A stretch of 64,000 bases of DNA from Pieris napi (lineage: Eukaryota > Arthropoda > Insecta > Lepidoptera > Pieridae), in NCBI RefSeq assembly GCF_905475465.1, contig NC_062244.1, forward strand, positions 322,501 through 386,500. Direction: 5' to 3'. The translations under genes and the position numbers were made by a program. Shown here in pieces: positions 50,701 to 59,892 of this stretch. The first letter of the stretch is position 1; the number at the start of each line of letters is the position of its first letter. The notes under the pieces are model-generated. The model did no database searches. It saw nothing but the letters and a program-made list of their open reading frames with translations, and was not told the DNA's origin.

Positions 50701-51510
50701 AGATGTAAGTTTGTTGATAATACAGGCGTTGAGAGGAACTATATTACTATAGATATTGTTGCCGTGGTGGCTGTTACCCTAGTTGGTACAATAAAAGTAT
50801 TAATTAAATTATATGATTTAAACAGATTTAGCAAACGTTTACTTGAACTACAGTTGTCAAGCAAATTTACATTAAAGTCTCCACTAAAGATCAATTTTTT
50901 CTTGGATTTTTGCAATTTGTACAGAACCTGCTCCAATATTTTTTCTAAACTATCATATTGAGCTGAAGGAGGGCTATACAAACTAACAATGATAAATTGC
51001 TCCAGCTCCACACAAGATACTTCTATAAGGCGTTCCACAGAGAGGCTCACTATGTCCTTCCTTTCTTTAAATTTTATTTTTTTACTAAGCAATATTAATG
51101 AGCCACCGTGTATTGCATTTCCTCTGCAGAACGAACTACCAATCTGATGATTACAAAAATTGAACATAAGTTCACATGTCTTTAACCAGTGTTCTGTAAT
51201 ACACAGTATGTCAACCTTTTCACTGCTCAAAAACATCTCAATTTCTAGTAATTTACTTTTCATGCCTTGTATATTTTGGTGAACCAGATTGATAGTATTG
51301 TTCTTAAATCTACTTAGCTTACTTTTTAATTCTAGGCCAGAGAGACTCTCTGTTGTCTTAGTGTCTAATTTAAATTAGATATACTATTTCTTGGAATATC
51401 TTCCAAGGTCTTACTAACTAAAACCTGCTCAATAGAAGCAGGTTGTCTAGCCAAATTCTTGGCTGTTATATACAATAAATATGATAGCGAATCAGCTATC
51501 TGTCTTTTGG
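47741..51510 (-). mobile_element. 5'-truncated CR1-like LINE
   Basis: Minus-strand LINE inside transposon copy 2. Its 3' end is at 47741, where the sequence reads as short TTTGAATTTGAA repeats preceded by ATAAATGATT, the tail style of CR1-superfamily elements. Coding sequence (endonuclease plus reverse transcriptase, no RNase H) occupies about 48478-51345. About 45 residues of an upstream frame (near 51363-51500, RQIADSLSYLLYITAKNL) may be the end of ORF1. The element breaks off near 51510, where transposon sequence (TTAATTAAAGG) resumes. The 3' UTR holds a T-run at 47925-47943. Confidence 0.75.
48478..51263 (-). pseudogene. CR1-like LINE ORF2, endonuclease and reverse transcriptase, disabled
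   Basis: The endonuclease part (51263-50739) shows QNIQGMKSK just upstream of the first Met, then ITEHWLK, LYSPPSAQ and SGDFNVNLLD. The reverse transcriptase part (50589-48478) shows FRPISVLPALSKIFEKI, FGFTRGRSTAD, FCDLSKAFDCVHH, GVPQGSILGPFLFLVYINDL and the catalytic FADD (LFADDTSLLF). The FCDLSKAFDCV and GVPQGS motifs with no RNase H fit CR1/L2-type LINEs. Between the two blocks (50739-50590) there is a frameshift just after ISIVI and an in-frame TAG after KCKDQK, so the copy is dead although otherwise little decayed. Confidence 0.8.
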
Positions 51511-51769
51511 TTAATTAAAGGTTTTAATAACCAAACAATGTCAGTAACTCCCAGGGGACTTGAATTCAAACTTCTCATTCATTAACAATATTATAATAAC
51601 TTCTCTAGTATATTAACTTAGTAAATAATTAAAGAAAATATCTGCTTACCATTACTTAGTATTGCTCACTAGATTTTATATATCCAAAGTTCATGAAGTA
51701 TAAATCCACTTTAATTGATTAATTTAAATCAATATTATATCATTAGCTTCTATTATAATTACAATAAAA

Positions 51770-52067
51770 TATATTTACAACTTCTAATATAGGTATCATT
51801 CTAAATAGGTTCATTAGTGACTGCTTTCTCATCTGAAATATACAAATAAAATGTACAATCATTTTACTTTGTGATTACATAATATAAGCAATATTAAATG
51901 GTATATGTATATCTACAAATTAAAGAACAATTTCATGAACTTACATGCAATATAAATATCAATAAAAGATATCCAATATAAACAGAATTTACCTCTACTA
52001 ATTTGCTGATTTTCTTGATATTTTCATATTTATCTGTGTATATTATGTTATCCTCGCATTGATTCAT
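51770..52067 (-). pseudogene. Copy-2 version of the small two-exon frame, exon 2 altered
   Basis: Exon 1 (52067-51945) is intact: 41 residues, MNQCEDNIIYTDKYENI to YIGYLLLIFILH, with the GTAAGT donor. Exon 2 starts at 51832 after TTTCAG with MRKQSLMN. It then diverges because of an insertion of about 16 bp near 51790-51807 relative to copies 1 and 3, giving a different tail. The end coordinate is approximate. Confidence 0.35.
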
Positions 52068-52515
52068 AGAAAAACTAAAACTCTTAACTTAAAAATATTA
52101 ACTCTAGTTTAAATTATTATAATTACACGAGAACGTTAAAAAAAGACAGATAACAAATTAAAATCATTTCGTTAAAACGTCCAAAATATGATCATGTTTT
52201 TAAAACGGTAGCCATTAAAGATGGCAATAGTTGTACTGAATTATTGCAAACAGCAGCTTTTGAGATCACGCTAAAACATGGCGGAAAGACACCGTTTTTT
52301 CTACACTGCCGAAACATTAATTGGCCGTTGGCTACCGAATAGCGTTAGCGTTAATGTGTGTATTTTCGTAGCACTGTCATGGCGTCGCTTATTGTATCTC
52401 GACTCACGCCTATAAGGCCTAGGCTACCGACTGTCGACACGAGCTGTCATTTTCATACAAATTTAGTTTTCGACTTTCTACATACACTACTGTTAAGCCA
52501 TCTTGGCTAGACCCC

Positions 52516-52710
52516 CTGACAAGGACAGTTGTCAAACGTTTTCGTCGAGAAACAAGAATAATATGTCCTGAAAAGGACAGTTGTTAGACGTTTAGTCGAG
52601 ATACGATAATTTGTCCTGAAAAGGACAGTTTTTAGCGTTATCGTAAGGCTACGATACCGAAGTGTTCTGAGAAGAACACGTTCGTACGCTTCGACGGCTG
52701 CGTGCAGAAA
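52516..52710. repeat. Minisatellite of about 48-bp units
   Basis: Units begin CTGAAAAGGACAGTT and repeat near 52516, 52568, 52616 and 52667 with unit lengths of about 48-52 bp and rising divergence. Each unit contains the small hairpin TGTCCTGAAAAGGACA. Another unit lies at 37744-37788, and the left flank of transposon copy 1 (GTTGTCCTG) is the end of a further one. Read on the minus strand the units stay open and encode TVLFRT-type 16-residue repeats, but I cannot show that this is translated. Confidence 0.65.
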
Positions 52711-54727
52711 AAGGCCAACTTCCCATTTGTTATTGTTACACACTCCCTCTAGAGGGGTGTGTTTAAGCCCGTTCGGGGCTATGCCCCCTTCGGGTGGAGT
52801 GGTTTCTCGCGCCCTGCTAATACAGGGCGGTACGGGGTCGAGATTATTTCTCTAAGTGGGGGCTGCAGCGCGCAAGGAGGCGTTGGCCTCAACTCGCTGC
52901 GCGCAGCCGATGGGGTCTATTCCGGGGTGTCAAGTCCGGTGGTTTGGGGCCAAGGAGTATTCTCGACTTGGCCCTGGTGTCTCAATGGTTGGTATCGGGC
53001 AGCTACGCGGCTCGCGGTCAAGCTCCGCCGGGTGAGACCCCCGGTGGCCCCGGGGGAGGCCCAGCGAGGCGACCAGCGGTCGTAGCCGCGGTTGCTGCCC
53101 TGGTGTCACGTCCGGTGGTTGGGGTATCCGCGGAGAATAGCTCACGCGGATACCTGTATTTGTCTGGTGGCCTGGAGTGCCACGGCGCGATGTCCTTGAG
53201 GTGGGGATGTTGAGAGGCGTCCGCTCGATCAAACATCCCCTTGGTGAGCCGTGCGACGAACTCGTCGATTGACTCCATCCTCAAGTCCCGCGCTATGGTG
53301 GTGTTCCTAACGTAGCGGGGGGCCCCCACTGCGCGTCGTAGGTTGATGTTTTGTACGGCGCGCAGTCTCTGGCGGTGGGACTCCTTTGTGTAGGAGTACC
53401 ACGCCGGTGCCGCGTACGTTAGGTGTGGGCGCACGTACAGTTTGTAGAGCGCGAGCTTGGTCTGGAGGGGTAAGTTGCCGTAGAGTAGGGGGTAGAGCGC
53501 GTACGTCGCACCCTTGGCTCTCCCTACTGCCCTGTTGACATGGTGCCGCATTGTGAGTCGCCGGTCTATGGTGACCCCTAAATATGTGACCTGCGTCTTC
53601 CACGGCACGTCCTGATCCAGGAATCTCAGGGTCGGCGGCAACTTACTCTGGCCAAAGGCAATCGCCTGTGTCTTGTTAGGGTTGGCGGCTAGTCTCCACT
53701 TTTCTAGCCACTCTGGCAGGAGGTCCAGAGCGCGTTGGAGCTTAACCGCAGCGTGCTTTATTTTTAGGGATGTGGCCACGTACGCCGTATCGTCTGCGTA
53801 GAGGGCCAAGGTGCACCCTTCTGGGCACGGTACGTCGTCAGTATACGTGGCATACAAGATTGGAGACAGCACGCTGCCTTGTGGTACACCCGCCGTGATA
53901 GGTCGCGGTCTCGACGCAGCCTCTCCCGTCGCTACGAAAAACGTGCGATCAGTGAGAAAGGCGCGGAGCACGGCGACTATGCGGCGGGGCAGTGGAGACT
54001 CGGCGAGCTTCAACACGAGGCCATCGTGCCAGACACGGTCGAAGGCCTTTTCCATGTCCAGCATGACGGCTGCGGCCGCGTTCTTCTTGTTCAGGGCCGT
54101 GGCTGCAGTGAAGAGCACCTTCGTCAGCTGCAACGTCGTGCTGTGCTCGCCGCGGAAGCCAAACTGTTCGGGCCTTGGCTGCAGGTAAAGTTGGATCCTC
54201 TGCAGCAGCAGCCTCTCGAACAGCTTCGACTGCGTCGAGAGCAGAGTGATGGGCCGGTAGCTCTCAGGTCGGGTAGAGTCCTTCCTGGGCTTCGGTATTA
54301 GGATCACCTTGCCCTCTTTCCAGGTCTTCGGGAAGTGGAGGGTCCGGAGGATTCCCGTGAAAAGGCGCGCCAGCGCGACAATCCACCTCATCGGCAGATG
54401 GCGCAGCGCCTGGTGGGTGATGCCATCCGGTCCTGGGGCCTTCTTCAGCGGCAGTCGTCGGATCGTCTTCCGCACTTGCGATGGCGAGAAGAAGATCCCG
54501 GCTTCGTCAGGTGGGATCGGGCTCGACAACCGGGCCTCGACAGCGCTCTCTACCTCAGCCACACGCGTAGGGGATGTCGCGGTGTTCGGCGAGAATTGGC
54601 GCTGGAGGTGTTCGGCGAAGATTTCGGCCCGATCGGTGTCATTGTAGGTGATGACGCCGTTGCTGTCATACAGTGGACACGTCGGTTCTGGAGTCCGGTA
54701 GAGACGGCGGCATAATAAGGCCAACTT
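52711..54727 (-). mobile_element. 5'-truncated Jockey-clade LINE with 11-bp target duplication
   Basis: The LINE occupies 52722-54716 and is flanked by AAGGCCAACTT at 52711-52721 and 54717-54727. It is much GC-richer than everything around it, so it comes from a different LINE family than the two others. The 5' end is cut off inside ORF2, so the endonuclease is missing. The 3' UTR runs from about 53017 down to 52722 with a short A-rich tail (AACAATAACAAATGGG). Confidence 0.85.
53018..54716 (-). pseudogene. Jockey LINE reverse transcriptase, N-terminally truncated
   Basis: An open frame of about 565 residues starts at the truncation point. Motifs in order: KKAPGPDGITHQAL, YRPITLLSTQSKLFERLL, QFGFRGEHSTT, MLDMEKAFDRVWH, AGVPQGSVLSPILY and the catalytic YADD (LALYADDTAYVAT), then VTYLGVTIDRRLT and a thumb region. 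These are Jockey-clade hallmarks, and no RNase H follows. The frame ends in a Pro/Gly-rich tail (AGPPPGPPGVSPGGA). No internal stop was seen, so the copy is recent, but without promoter or endonuclease it cannot move by itself. Numerous antisense open frames here are by-products of its GC content. Confidence 0.85.
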
Positions 54728-55340
54728 TTTGCCGCGCCGCGTTTTTATCGCCTACTCTGGTACCTGGGCAACCAACCAACGCACCACATGTCAATATTAG
54801 TTGTAAGTGTAGGATAATTTTTAAGTATAATTGTACACAGTTTGGTAAATAAATATCATTCACTATTCCATCTTCACCTCTTCTCTACAAGTAATTAGGG
54901 AGTTTTATTTTAACATCGACCACATAATTCTGAACGAGTCAACCCGAAGCAACATCCCTAAAACAGTCAAGAAGTGCTGGAAGACCACTTCAATACATGC
55001 GACTGTGTAAAGCGTAAATTCGGCCCCTCGTGAAATACTGACTGCTGGGTGGCACTTCCCCAGTACCAGATCCTCCCACTTGACCGGGTCCAAAAGGGTC
55101 AACTTTTGCCGCTCCGCGTTTTTATCGCCTGCCCTGTTTGCCAGGTACCTGCGCAACCCTGCGCATTTTGGCACCACATGTTAATACTAGTTGTAAGTGT
55201 AGGATAATTTTTGGGTATTTACATAGTTTTGTAAATAAAAATCATTCCATCTTCACCTCTTCTCTACAAACAATTAGGGAGTTTTATTTTAACATAACCA
55301 AATAACTCTGAACCAATCAACCCTAAAGTAATAATAACAA
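54728..55340 (-). mobile_element. LTR-like tandem pair, remnant of a miniature LTR retroelement
   Basis: Two diverged copies of one segment lie 379 bp apart. Each contains a terminal-repeat-like block of 116-127 bp that begins TGTTAAAATAAAACTCCC and ends in ACA on the minus strand (54915-54789 and 55294-55179). Each block is followed by GTGGTGC... CCAGGTACC and GGCGATAAAAACGCGG. TG...CA ends plus a conserved stretch right after resemble LTRs with a primer-binding region. The internal part between the two (55178-54916) is only about 263 bp. The second downstream copy runs into the minisatellite region, disregarding the Jockey insertion. No gag or pol is recognised. Confidence 0.45.
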
Positions 55341-56233
55341 TGGGAGGAAAAAAAACAAATTGTAAATCGACTCGAATCCTAAGCTGATGAATCGATTTAC
55401 AGCGCCACAATTTACGCGCAACGACGTTGGCAAATACGCTCTATTCTAAGTAAAATACTAACTGTAGCTGTTATGGAACAAAATATAGAAGTCGAGATTT
55501 TATTCGAAATAAATAAACTAAATATAAATAATAAATAAAATAGCTTCTTTTAAGGCAGTGTATGCCGAATGCCTAGCCTATTTGTTTTTTTATAAATTGT
55601 TATTAACGTTCCACAAATATTCGACATTCAACATATTCAGACACAAATTTGATAGTTGTATTTTCCGACCATTTAGCCATCTTTAAAAATCAAAAACACG
55701 CAGGCGCTTTACGGCACTTGTGCACTCTCCTAAAGATTTTTCATTTTACTAAATAATGTGTTTACACACAACGAGGGAAGATCTCGGGGGTTGTGCGGGC
55801 GCGGGAACCACTCCACTTGAAACAAAGAAACTCCACTTGAAAGTCAAGTAGAACCATACTAAAGCAAGTACCGTTTACATATTGTTTCAACTAAAGTACT
55901 ATCCTACAGACCTACAGCACTCTGCTTAACACTAAGATAATGTAAATCGGCCCTTACATTTATATAATATTTATGCAACAAAATCATATTATATCTGTGT
56001 AATGTCTATTATGATCTGTTTGATGTTTCAATGTTCGAAAAGAAACGTCAGTTTGCTCACTTGTAAACATTTATTAATAATAAATTAGAATAATGCTGCT
56101 AATTTAAGCAAACTACATAGTATATACATAAGTTATAACCACATCATATGGGACACCCATATGTTTTATAGAAATTAGCTTAGTACAATAAAAGATCCCG
56201 AATTTATTTTAGAGTTTAAAAAATTTGGCCAAA
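55341..56233. other. 5' flank of POP4
   Basis: AT-rich, with no coding exon. Near 55817-55842 CTCCACTTGAAA is directly repeated. The promoter and 5' UTR of POP4 must be at the right end of this stretch. The ATG context is CCAAAATGG. Confidence 0.45.
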
Positions 56234-56860
56234 ATGGATTGTAATGATTTAGAAAATGAGGCACAAACAGTGGTAAAATTTTTGGAAGCTCATGTCCCCC
56301 GATCCGATATAGTCAACATTAGAACAGAACTTAAAAAGGACTTTTTACTTGGTAAGACAAAAACCAGGGATCGTAAACTCAATTTAAGAAAACGAAAAAC
56401 GAGATTATTAACACGAAAAGAGAAGAAGAATTTGGGTTTCTATCTCATTCCAAGAGGAAGTATTAAATATATTGATATTGAACCTCTACATAAAATTTGG
56501 GTAGATTATGTTAGCCAAATGCTGGAACTTGATAAATCTGTTCCAGAGGTAACAAGCAAACAATGGGAGCAATTTACACAAACACTATATAAAGCAGACT
56601 TTAATGGAAGCATGTTGGAAGTTGTCCGTTCAAAGTGTCCTAGCTATGTTGGTAAAAAAGGTATCTGCATTATGGATACAAAAAATACCTTTAAAATTGT
56701 ATCACCTAATGATTTAGTCACAACTATACCAAAAAAAGAAAGCATATTCAATGTGTACATAAAAAGTTTGAAACTTATAGTATTTGGAAAACATTTTTGT
56801 ATCAGACCAGCAGAAAGGTCAAGTAAAAAGTTTAAAAGTATACTTCATCCAGATTTATGA
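56234..56860 (+). CDS. POP4: Ribonuclease P/MRP protein subunit p29
   Basis: A single exon encodes 208 residues from ATG in the favourable context CCAAAATGG. The N-terminus is acidic, then very basic (KTKTRDRKLNLRKRKTRLLTRKEKKNLGF, about residues 40-70). The Rpp29/POP4 beta-barrel core (about 100-190) follows: LYKADFNGSMLEVVRSKCPSYVGKKGICIMDT and FKIVSPNDLVTTIPKKESIF, which fit the family pattern of DLHGA.i.V..skcps.VG..GIvi.ET. The protein is a subunit of nuclear RNase P, which removes tRNA 5' leaders, and of RNase MRP. The length matches the family (about 220). An AATAAA at 56920-56925 follows the stop. It converges with CNOT10. Confidence 0.95.
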   Translation: MDCNDLENEAQTVVKFLEAHVPRSDIVNIRTELKKDFLLGKTKTRDRKLNLRKRKTRLLTRKEKKNLGFYLIPRGSIKYIDIEPLHKIWVDYVSQMLELDKSVPEVTSKQWEQFTQTLYKADFNGSMLEVVRSKCPSYVGKKGICIMDTKNTFKIVSPNDLVTTIPKKESIFNVYIKSLKLIVFGKHFCIRPAERSSKKFKSILHPDL

Positions 56861-57289
56861 GTAAGGATTTTGTAAACTTGTGTATGGTTTTATTTTGTTG
56901 ACAAATTATGCATAAGAGGAATAAAAAAATGTATTCTTAGAAATATATTTTATTTTGTATAACCAGACATGCAAATAATATCTTACTATTTAAAAAATAG
57001 TATAATTTATTTTATGAACATATATTTATTTAATATTTATTAAACTAGTCATAGGTATATAATTAACTTCTGTCATATTTATTATAGACAACAGACTATA
57101 TAATTACTCAAAAATCAGAATCAAATCTGAGTAACATGGTAATTTAAATAAATCACATGTAAGCATCCATACACTGAATACTTTAGCCTTATATTTGGCT
57201 AGTTAGCATTTAGAGATTTCAGTATTCAGCTATGGCTGAAAATACTTTATATGGGAAGTTAATGAATAATTGATAATGTTTGTGTATAG
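56861..57289. other. Intergenic/3' UTR region between convergent POP4 and CNOT10
   Basis: AT-rich. It holds the POP4 poly(A) signal (56920-56925) and minus-strand AATAAA candidates (TTTATT near 57025-57040) that could end the CNOT10 transcript. The two 3' ends nearly touch. Confidence 0.5.
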
Positions 57290-58987
57290 TTATTGAGATA
57301 CATGAGAATATCGTATTTTTCGCAGTAATGTATGACAATTTTCTACGCATCCTAAGCAAATTTCTACATACATTTGTAATGGTAAAACTTTGGAAGAATT
57401 TATTTGCTGGAGGATTTTCCTTGCCTGTAGAAGATCTCCACGCAATATATTACACACAGCGGCTTTAGCCCATACCGCTAGACCAATTATGTCTCTGGTT
57501 TGATCAGGAAGACCAGATACAAGTTCATGAATCATTGTTGGCTTTAAATGCTCTATTGCTTCCACTGTCTTGTCCAATATAATCAATGCTTCAGCAGCAT
57601 AGATATGAGCCCAAGTTTTATGACCATTTGAAGCATCACTTTCACTTAATAATTCATTGGCACTGACTAAAGCAGCAAGAGGATCTTGAAGATGTAAGTA
57701 AACATAACTTTGCAGGACATGTATTGAATTTTTTAATTCACATCTTTGTTTCCAGTTAATAGGGGGGCCAGGAGGTGCCTGAATAAAAGGATGTGTTTCA
57801 TCTGTGGGAGATTCTTGATTTAGTAGCAATGTTATAGCATTTCTTAAGCAAAGTGCTGCAAACTCAAGAGAAAGGGATGGTATAGCATATGATTCTCCAG
57901 CTAGTGAATATTTCTCTTTTTCTTTTGCAACAAGGACTCTTGTATGAGAGCCACTACCAAGTTTTTTTACAATGAACTTTTGGACTTCATCACTGCAACA
58001 CTTCTTAATACAACACTCTGCTAGTCTTACCCAGATTTGTGGATTGTTAGGGTAATGTCTTGCAGCTTCTACTAAACACTCAAATGCTCCTTCAATGTTC
58101 TTTGTGGCATGTAGTGCTAACCCAAGATTATAGACATAAATCGGATGATCCTTACAAATAATAAGCCTGTCACCATCATCACTTTCTAAATTTTTAAAAT
58201 GTTCTTTTAATGCATTTTGGAAGTATTTTCTTGCCAAGTAAGGTTTTTTTAAAGACAAGTAGATAACTCCAAGATTATTATTTAATGCAGCCCAAACATC
58301 TTCACCTTCATTTCTGACATCATAACGGCACTCTAATGATGTATACAAACTTATTGTGTTACAAGAATCATTTATATTACCATTGAGATACTGTTGTTGT
58401 GCTACTATTAAAACATTCTCTATGGAGTCTGGCTTTAAATGAATTTTTTGTCCAAGAAACACTTGTGCCCTGCTTATGAGACGTTGATACAAATGACTAA
58501 ATTCATTATTTGATTTTAAGCTATCACCATAAGCATTTGCAATTTCTTGTGTTTTTTCGTAAGTGCGTCTGCAAAGTGTGCATTCTAACAGGAGTAATAT
58601 TACATGGTGTAGTAACTTTTTATCCTTAATAACCTTTGAAGTCAATAATTTCTCAAGTATTACTACACTTTGGTAGTAATATCGATAATGATATAATATG
58701 ACTGCATAGTTATATAACGCAAAAGGAGATGATATTTCAGTAACTTCTTCATCTGGGAAGTCAACACCAGCACAATCAGACATACATGTTTTAAAGTTTT
58801 CAATATTTTTCATATCAGACGCAGCCAATTCAACCACTGCTTTATTATGTTGTACACGCTTGAGGAGAACAGTATTATTACTAACAAGATTTTCTAATTC
58901 ACTAAGATGTTGAAGCGCCGCTCCATAGTCTTTTTTTAAATAACATTGCTGTGCCAATATTGCTGGTTCTTCCGCATTATTTGCCAT
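57290..58987 (-). CDS. CNOT10: CCR4-NOT transcription complex subunit 10
   Basis: One uninterrupted 565-residue frame. The N-terminal LAQQCYLKKDYGAALQHLSEL and later NNLGVIYLSLKKPYLARKYF and YNLGLALHATKNIEGAFECL...YPNNPQIWVRLAECCIKK are TPR-type helical repeats. GPPINWKQRCELKNS and HIYAAEALIILDKTVEAIEHL match conserved parts of CNOT10. In the cytoplasm CNOT10 with CNOT11 forms a module on the N-terminal part of NOT1 in the deadenylase complex that shortens mRNA tails. The protein is shorter than human CNOT10 (about 744), mainly for lack of linkers. It has no introns, unusual beside its multi-exon neighbours. It starts at the ATG 32 bp downstream of a DRE-like box. Confidence 0.93.
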   Translation of the reverse strand: MANNAEEPAILAQQCYLKKDYGAALQHLSELENLVSNNTVLLKRVQHNKAVVELAASDMKNIENFKTCMSDCAGVDFPDEEVTEISSPFALYNYAVILYHYRYYYQSVVILEKLLTSKVIKDKKLLHHVILLLLECTLCRRTYEKTQEIANAYGDSLKSNNEFSHLYQRLISRAQVFLGQKIHLKPDSIENVLIVAQQQYLNGNINDSCNTISLYTSLECRYDVRNEGEDVWAALNNNLGVIYLSLKKPYLARKYFQNALKEHFKNLESDDGDRLIICKDHPIYVYNLGLALHATKNIEGAFECLVEAARHYPNNPQIWVRLAECCIKKCCSDEVQKFIVKKLGSGSHTRVLVAKEKEKYSLAGESYAIPSLSLEFAALCLRNAITLLLNQESPTDETHPFIQAPPGPPINWKQRCELKNSIHVLQSYVYLHLQDPLAALVSANELLSESDASNGHKTWAHIYAAEALIILDKTVEAIEHLKPTMIHELVSGLPDQTRDIIGLAVWAKAAVCNILRGDLLQARKILQQINSSKVLPLQMYVEICLGCVENCHTLLRKIRYSHVSQ

Positions 58988-59018
58988 TTTACAAATTATG
59001 CCGCTTACGATTTTAAAT

Positions 59019-59026
59019 TATCGATA
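59019..59026. promoter_or_regulatory. DRE-like element TATCGATA
   Basis: A perfect TATCGATA, the DREF/BEAF-32 site common in promoters of fly housekeeping genes, lies 32 bp upstream of the CNOT10 ATG. By position it would be in the core promoter or 5' UTR. Confidence 0.45.
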
Positions 59027-59364
59027 AATTTATAATTAAATAACTAACTCGTGTAACCTGTAAGTTTATTGAGAATTAAAGTTCGAGTTGAGATATATAA
59101 TGTTTACTGTTGGTTTACTGAATTAATGTACATAAATGACAAATCAGTCATCAGTGTCGGACGTCAGTGAATAAGTTGCTGCGCTGCAGCCTGCAATCAT
59201 CTTCACTCACAGACTAAAGAAATAGAGGAAAGTCGATACACCACAGATATGCACCTACATATGTATACTATTCAATTATTGTATAGTAGTAAGTACTGTA
59301 TACTATGTTACTTAAGAGGAGTTATTAGTTTTTGGCCATTCTTTCGATTGGCATTATAAATGTA

Positions 59365-59420
59365 GGGTTGTTATTTTTTTTTTAAGTTGGTTCGATTCCC
59401 AGACGGGGCAAGTAATTTTT
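59365..59420 (+). mobile_element. Scrap of a tRNA-derived SINE
   Basis: GGTTCGATTCCCAGACGGGG at about 59389 is a polymerase III box B with the following nucleotides, as in lepidopteran tRNA-derived SINEs. No box A is found upstream at the right distance, and the body soon fades, so only a remnant is present. Confidence 0.4.
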
Positions 59421-59892
59421 GGAAAATCTTTGAATGCAGAAGTACTAACTTTTAAAAATTTTACTTGAAACTGGCATAAAGTTGAAGCTGTTGCCATAAT
59501 ATAAAAAAAAAAAAAAACTTTTAAAAATAACATAAAGTCTTATTTCAGTAAAATACCCTATATTTTAAGATATTTAAGGTACTTTCCCTTCGAGTCCCAT
59601 AACTATGGGACGCTCTGTATAAGAGAAGTTTTTTCCAGTACGTTCCTTCTTTTCTTATTGACTCTTCCAATTTTAGTATTTAGTCTGTGCTTCAATTTTC
59701 AAATCATAGAGTAAAAATAATCTATATTTTCAAATTGATTCTCCTTTGGGGACTGGGGTTAAATACTTTTGATTGAGAAATAAGAAAGAATCGTTTTTAT
59801 TTTTTTCGACATATTACTTGTAATTTGTAAACTTGAAAAATCCACATGATCTTGTACCGTCATTGTAAACGTAGGCAACAATGTAAAAAAAA

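Larger units (their letters stand above)
37792..52515 (+). mobile_element. DNA transposon copy 2, CTG-duplicating family, split by two LINEs
   Basis: The left end is at 37792 (CTG at 37789-37791) and the right end at 52515 (CTG at 52516-52518). The transposon's own sequence is 37792-37989, 45847-47740 and about 51511-52515, roughly 3.1 kb in total, matching copy 1. An I-type LINE (37990-45835) and a CR1-like LINE (47741 to about 51510) interrupt it. I find no difference between the first 198 bp and those of copy 1, suggesting recent activity. No transposase is present. Confidence 0.8.
58988..59892. promoter_or_regulatory. Divergent intergenic region between CNOT10 and the WSCD-like gene
   Basis: 905 bp between two divergent start codons, holding both promoters. 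It contains the DRE-like box next to CNOT10, a SINE-like scrap at about 59365-59420, and poly-A/T runs near 59504-59517. Confidence 0.5.

Noticed and set aside
52507..52743. Minus-strand frame with TVLFRT repeats over the minisatellite
   Set aside because: Repeat units near multiples of three make open frames by chance; no start, domain or transcript support. Kept only as a remark.
53018..54715. Many overlapping open frames antisense to the Jockey reverse transcriptase
   Set aside because: The minus-strand frame contains all reverse transcriptase motifs in order; the others are shadows caused by high GC.
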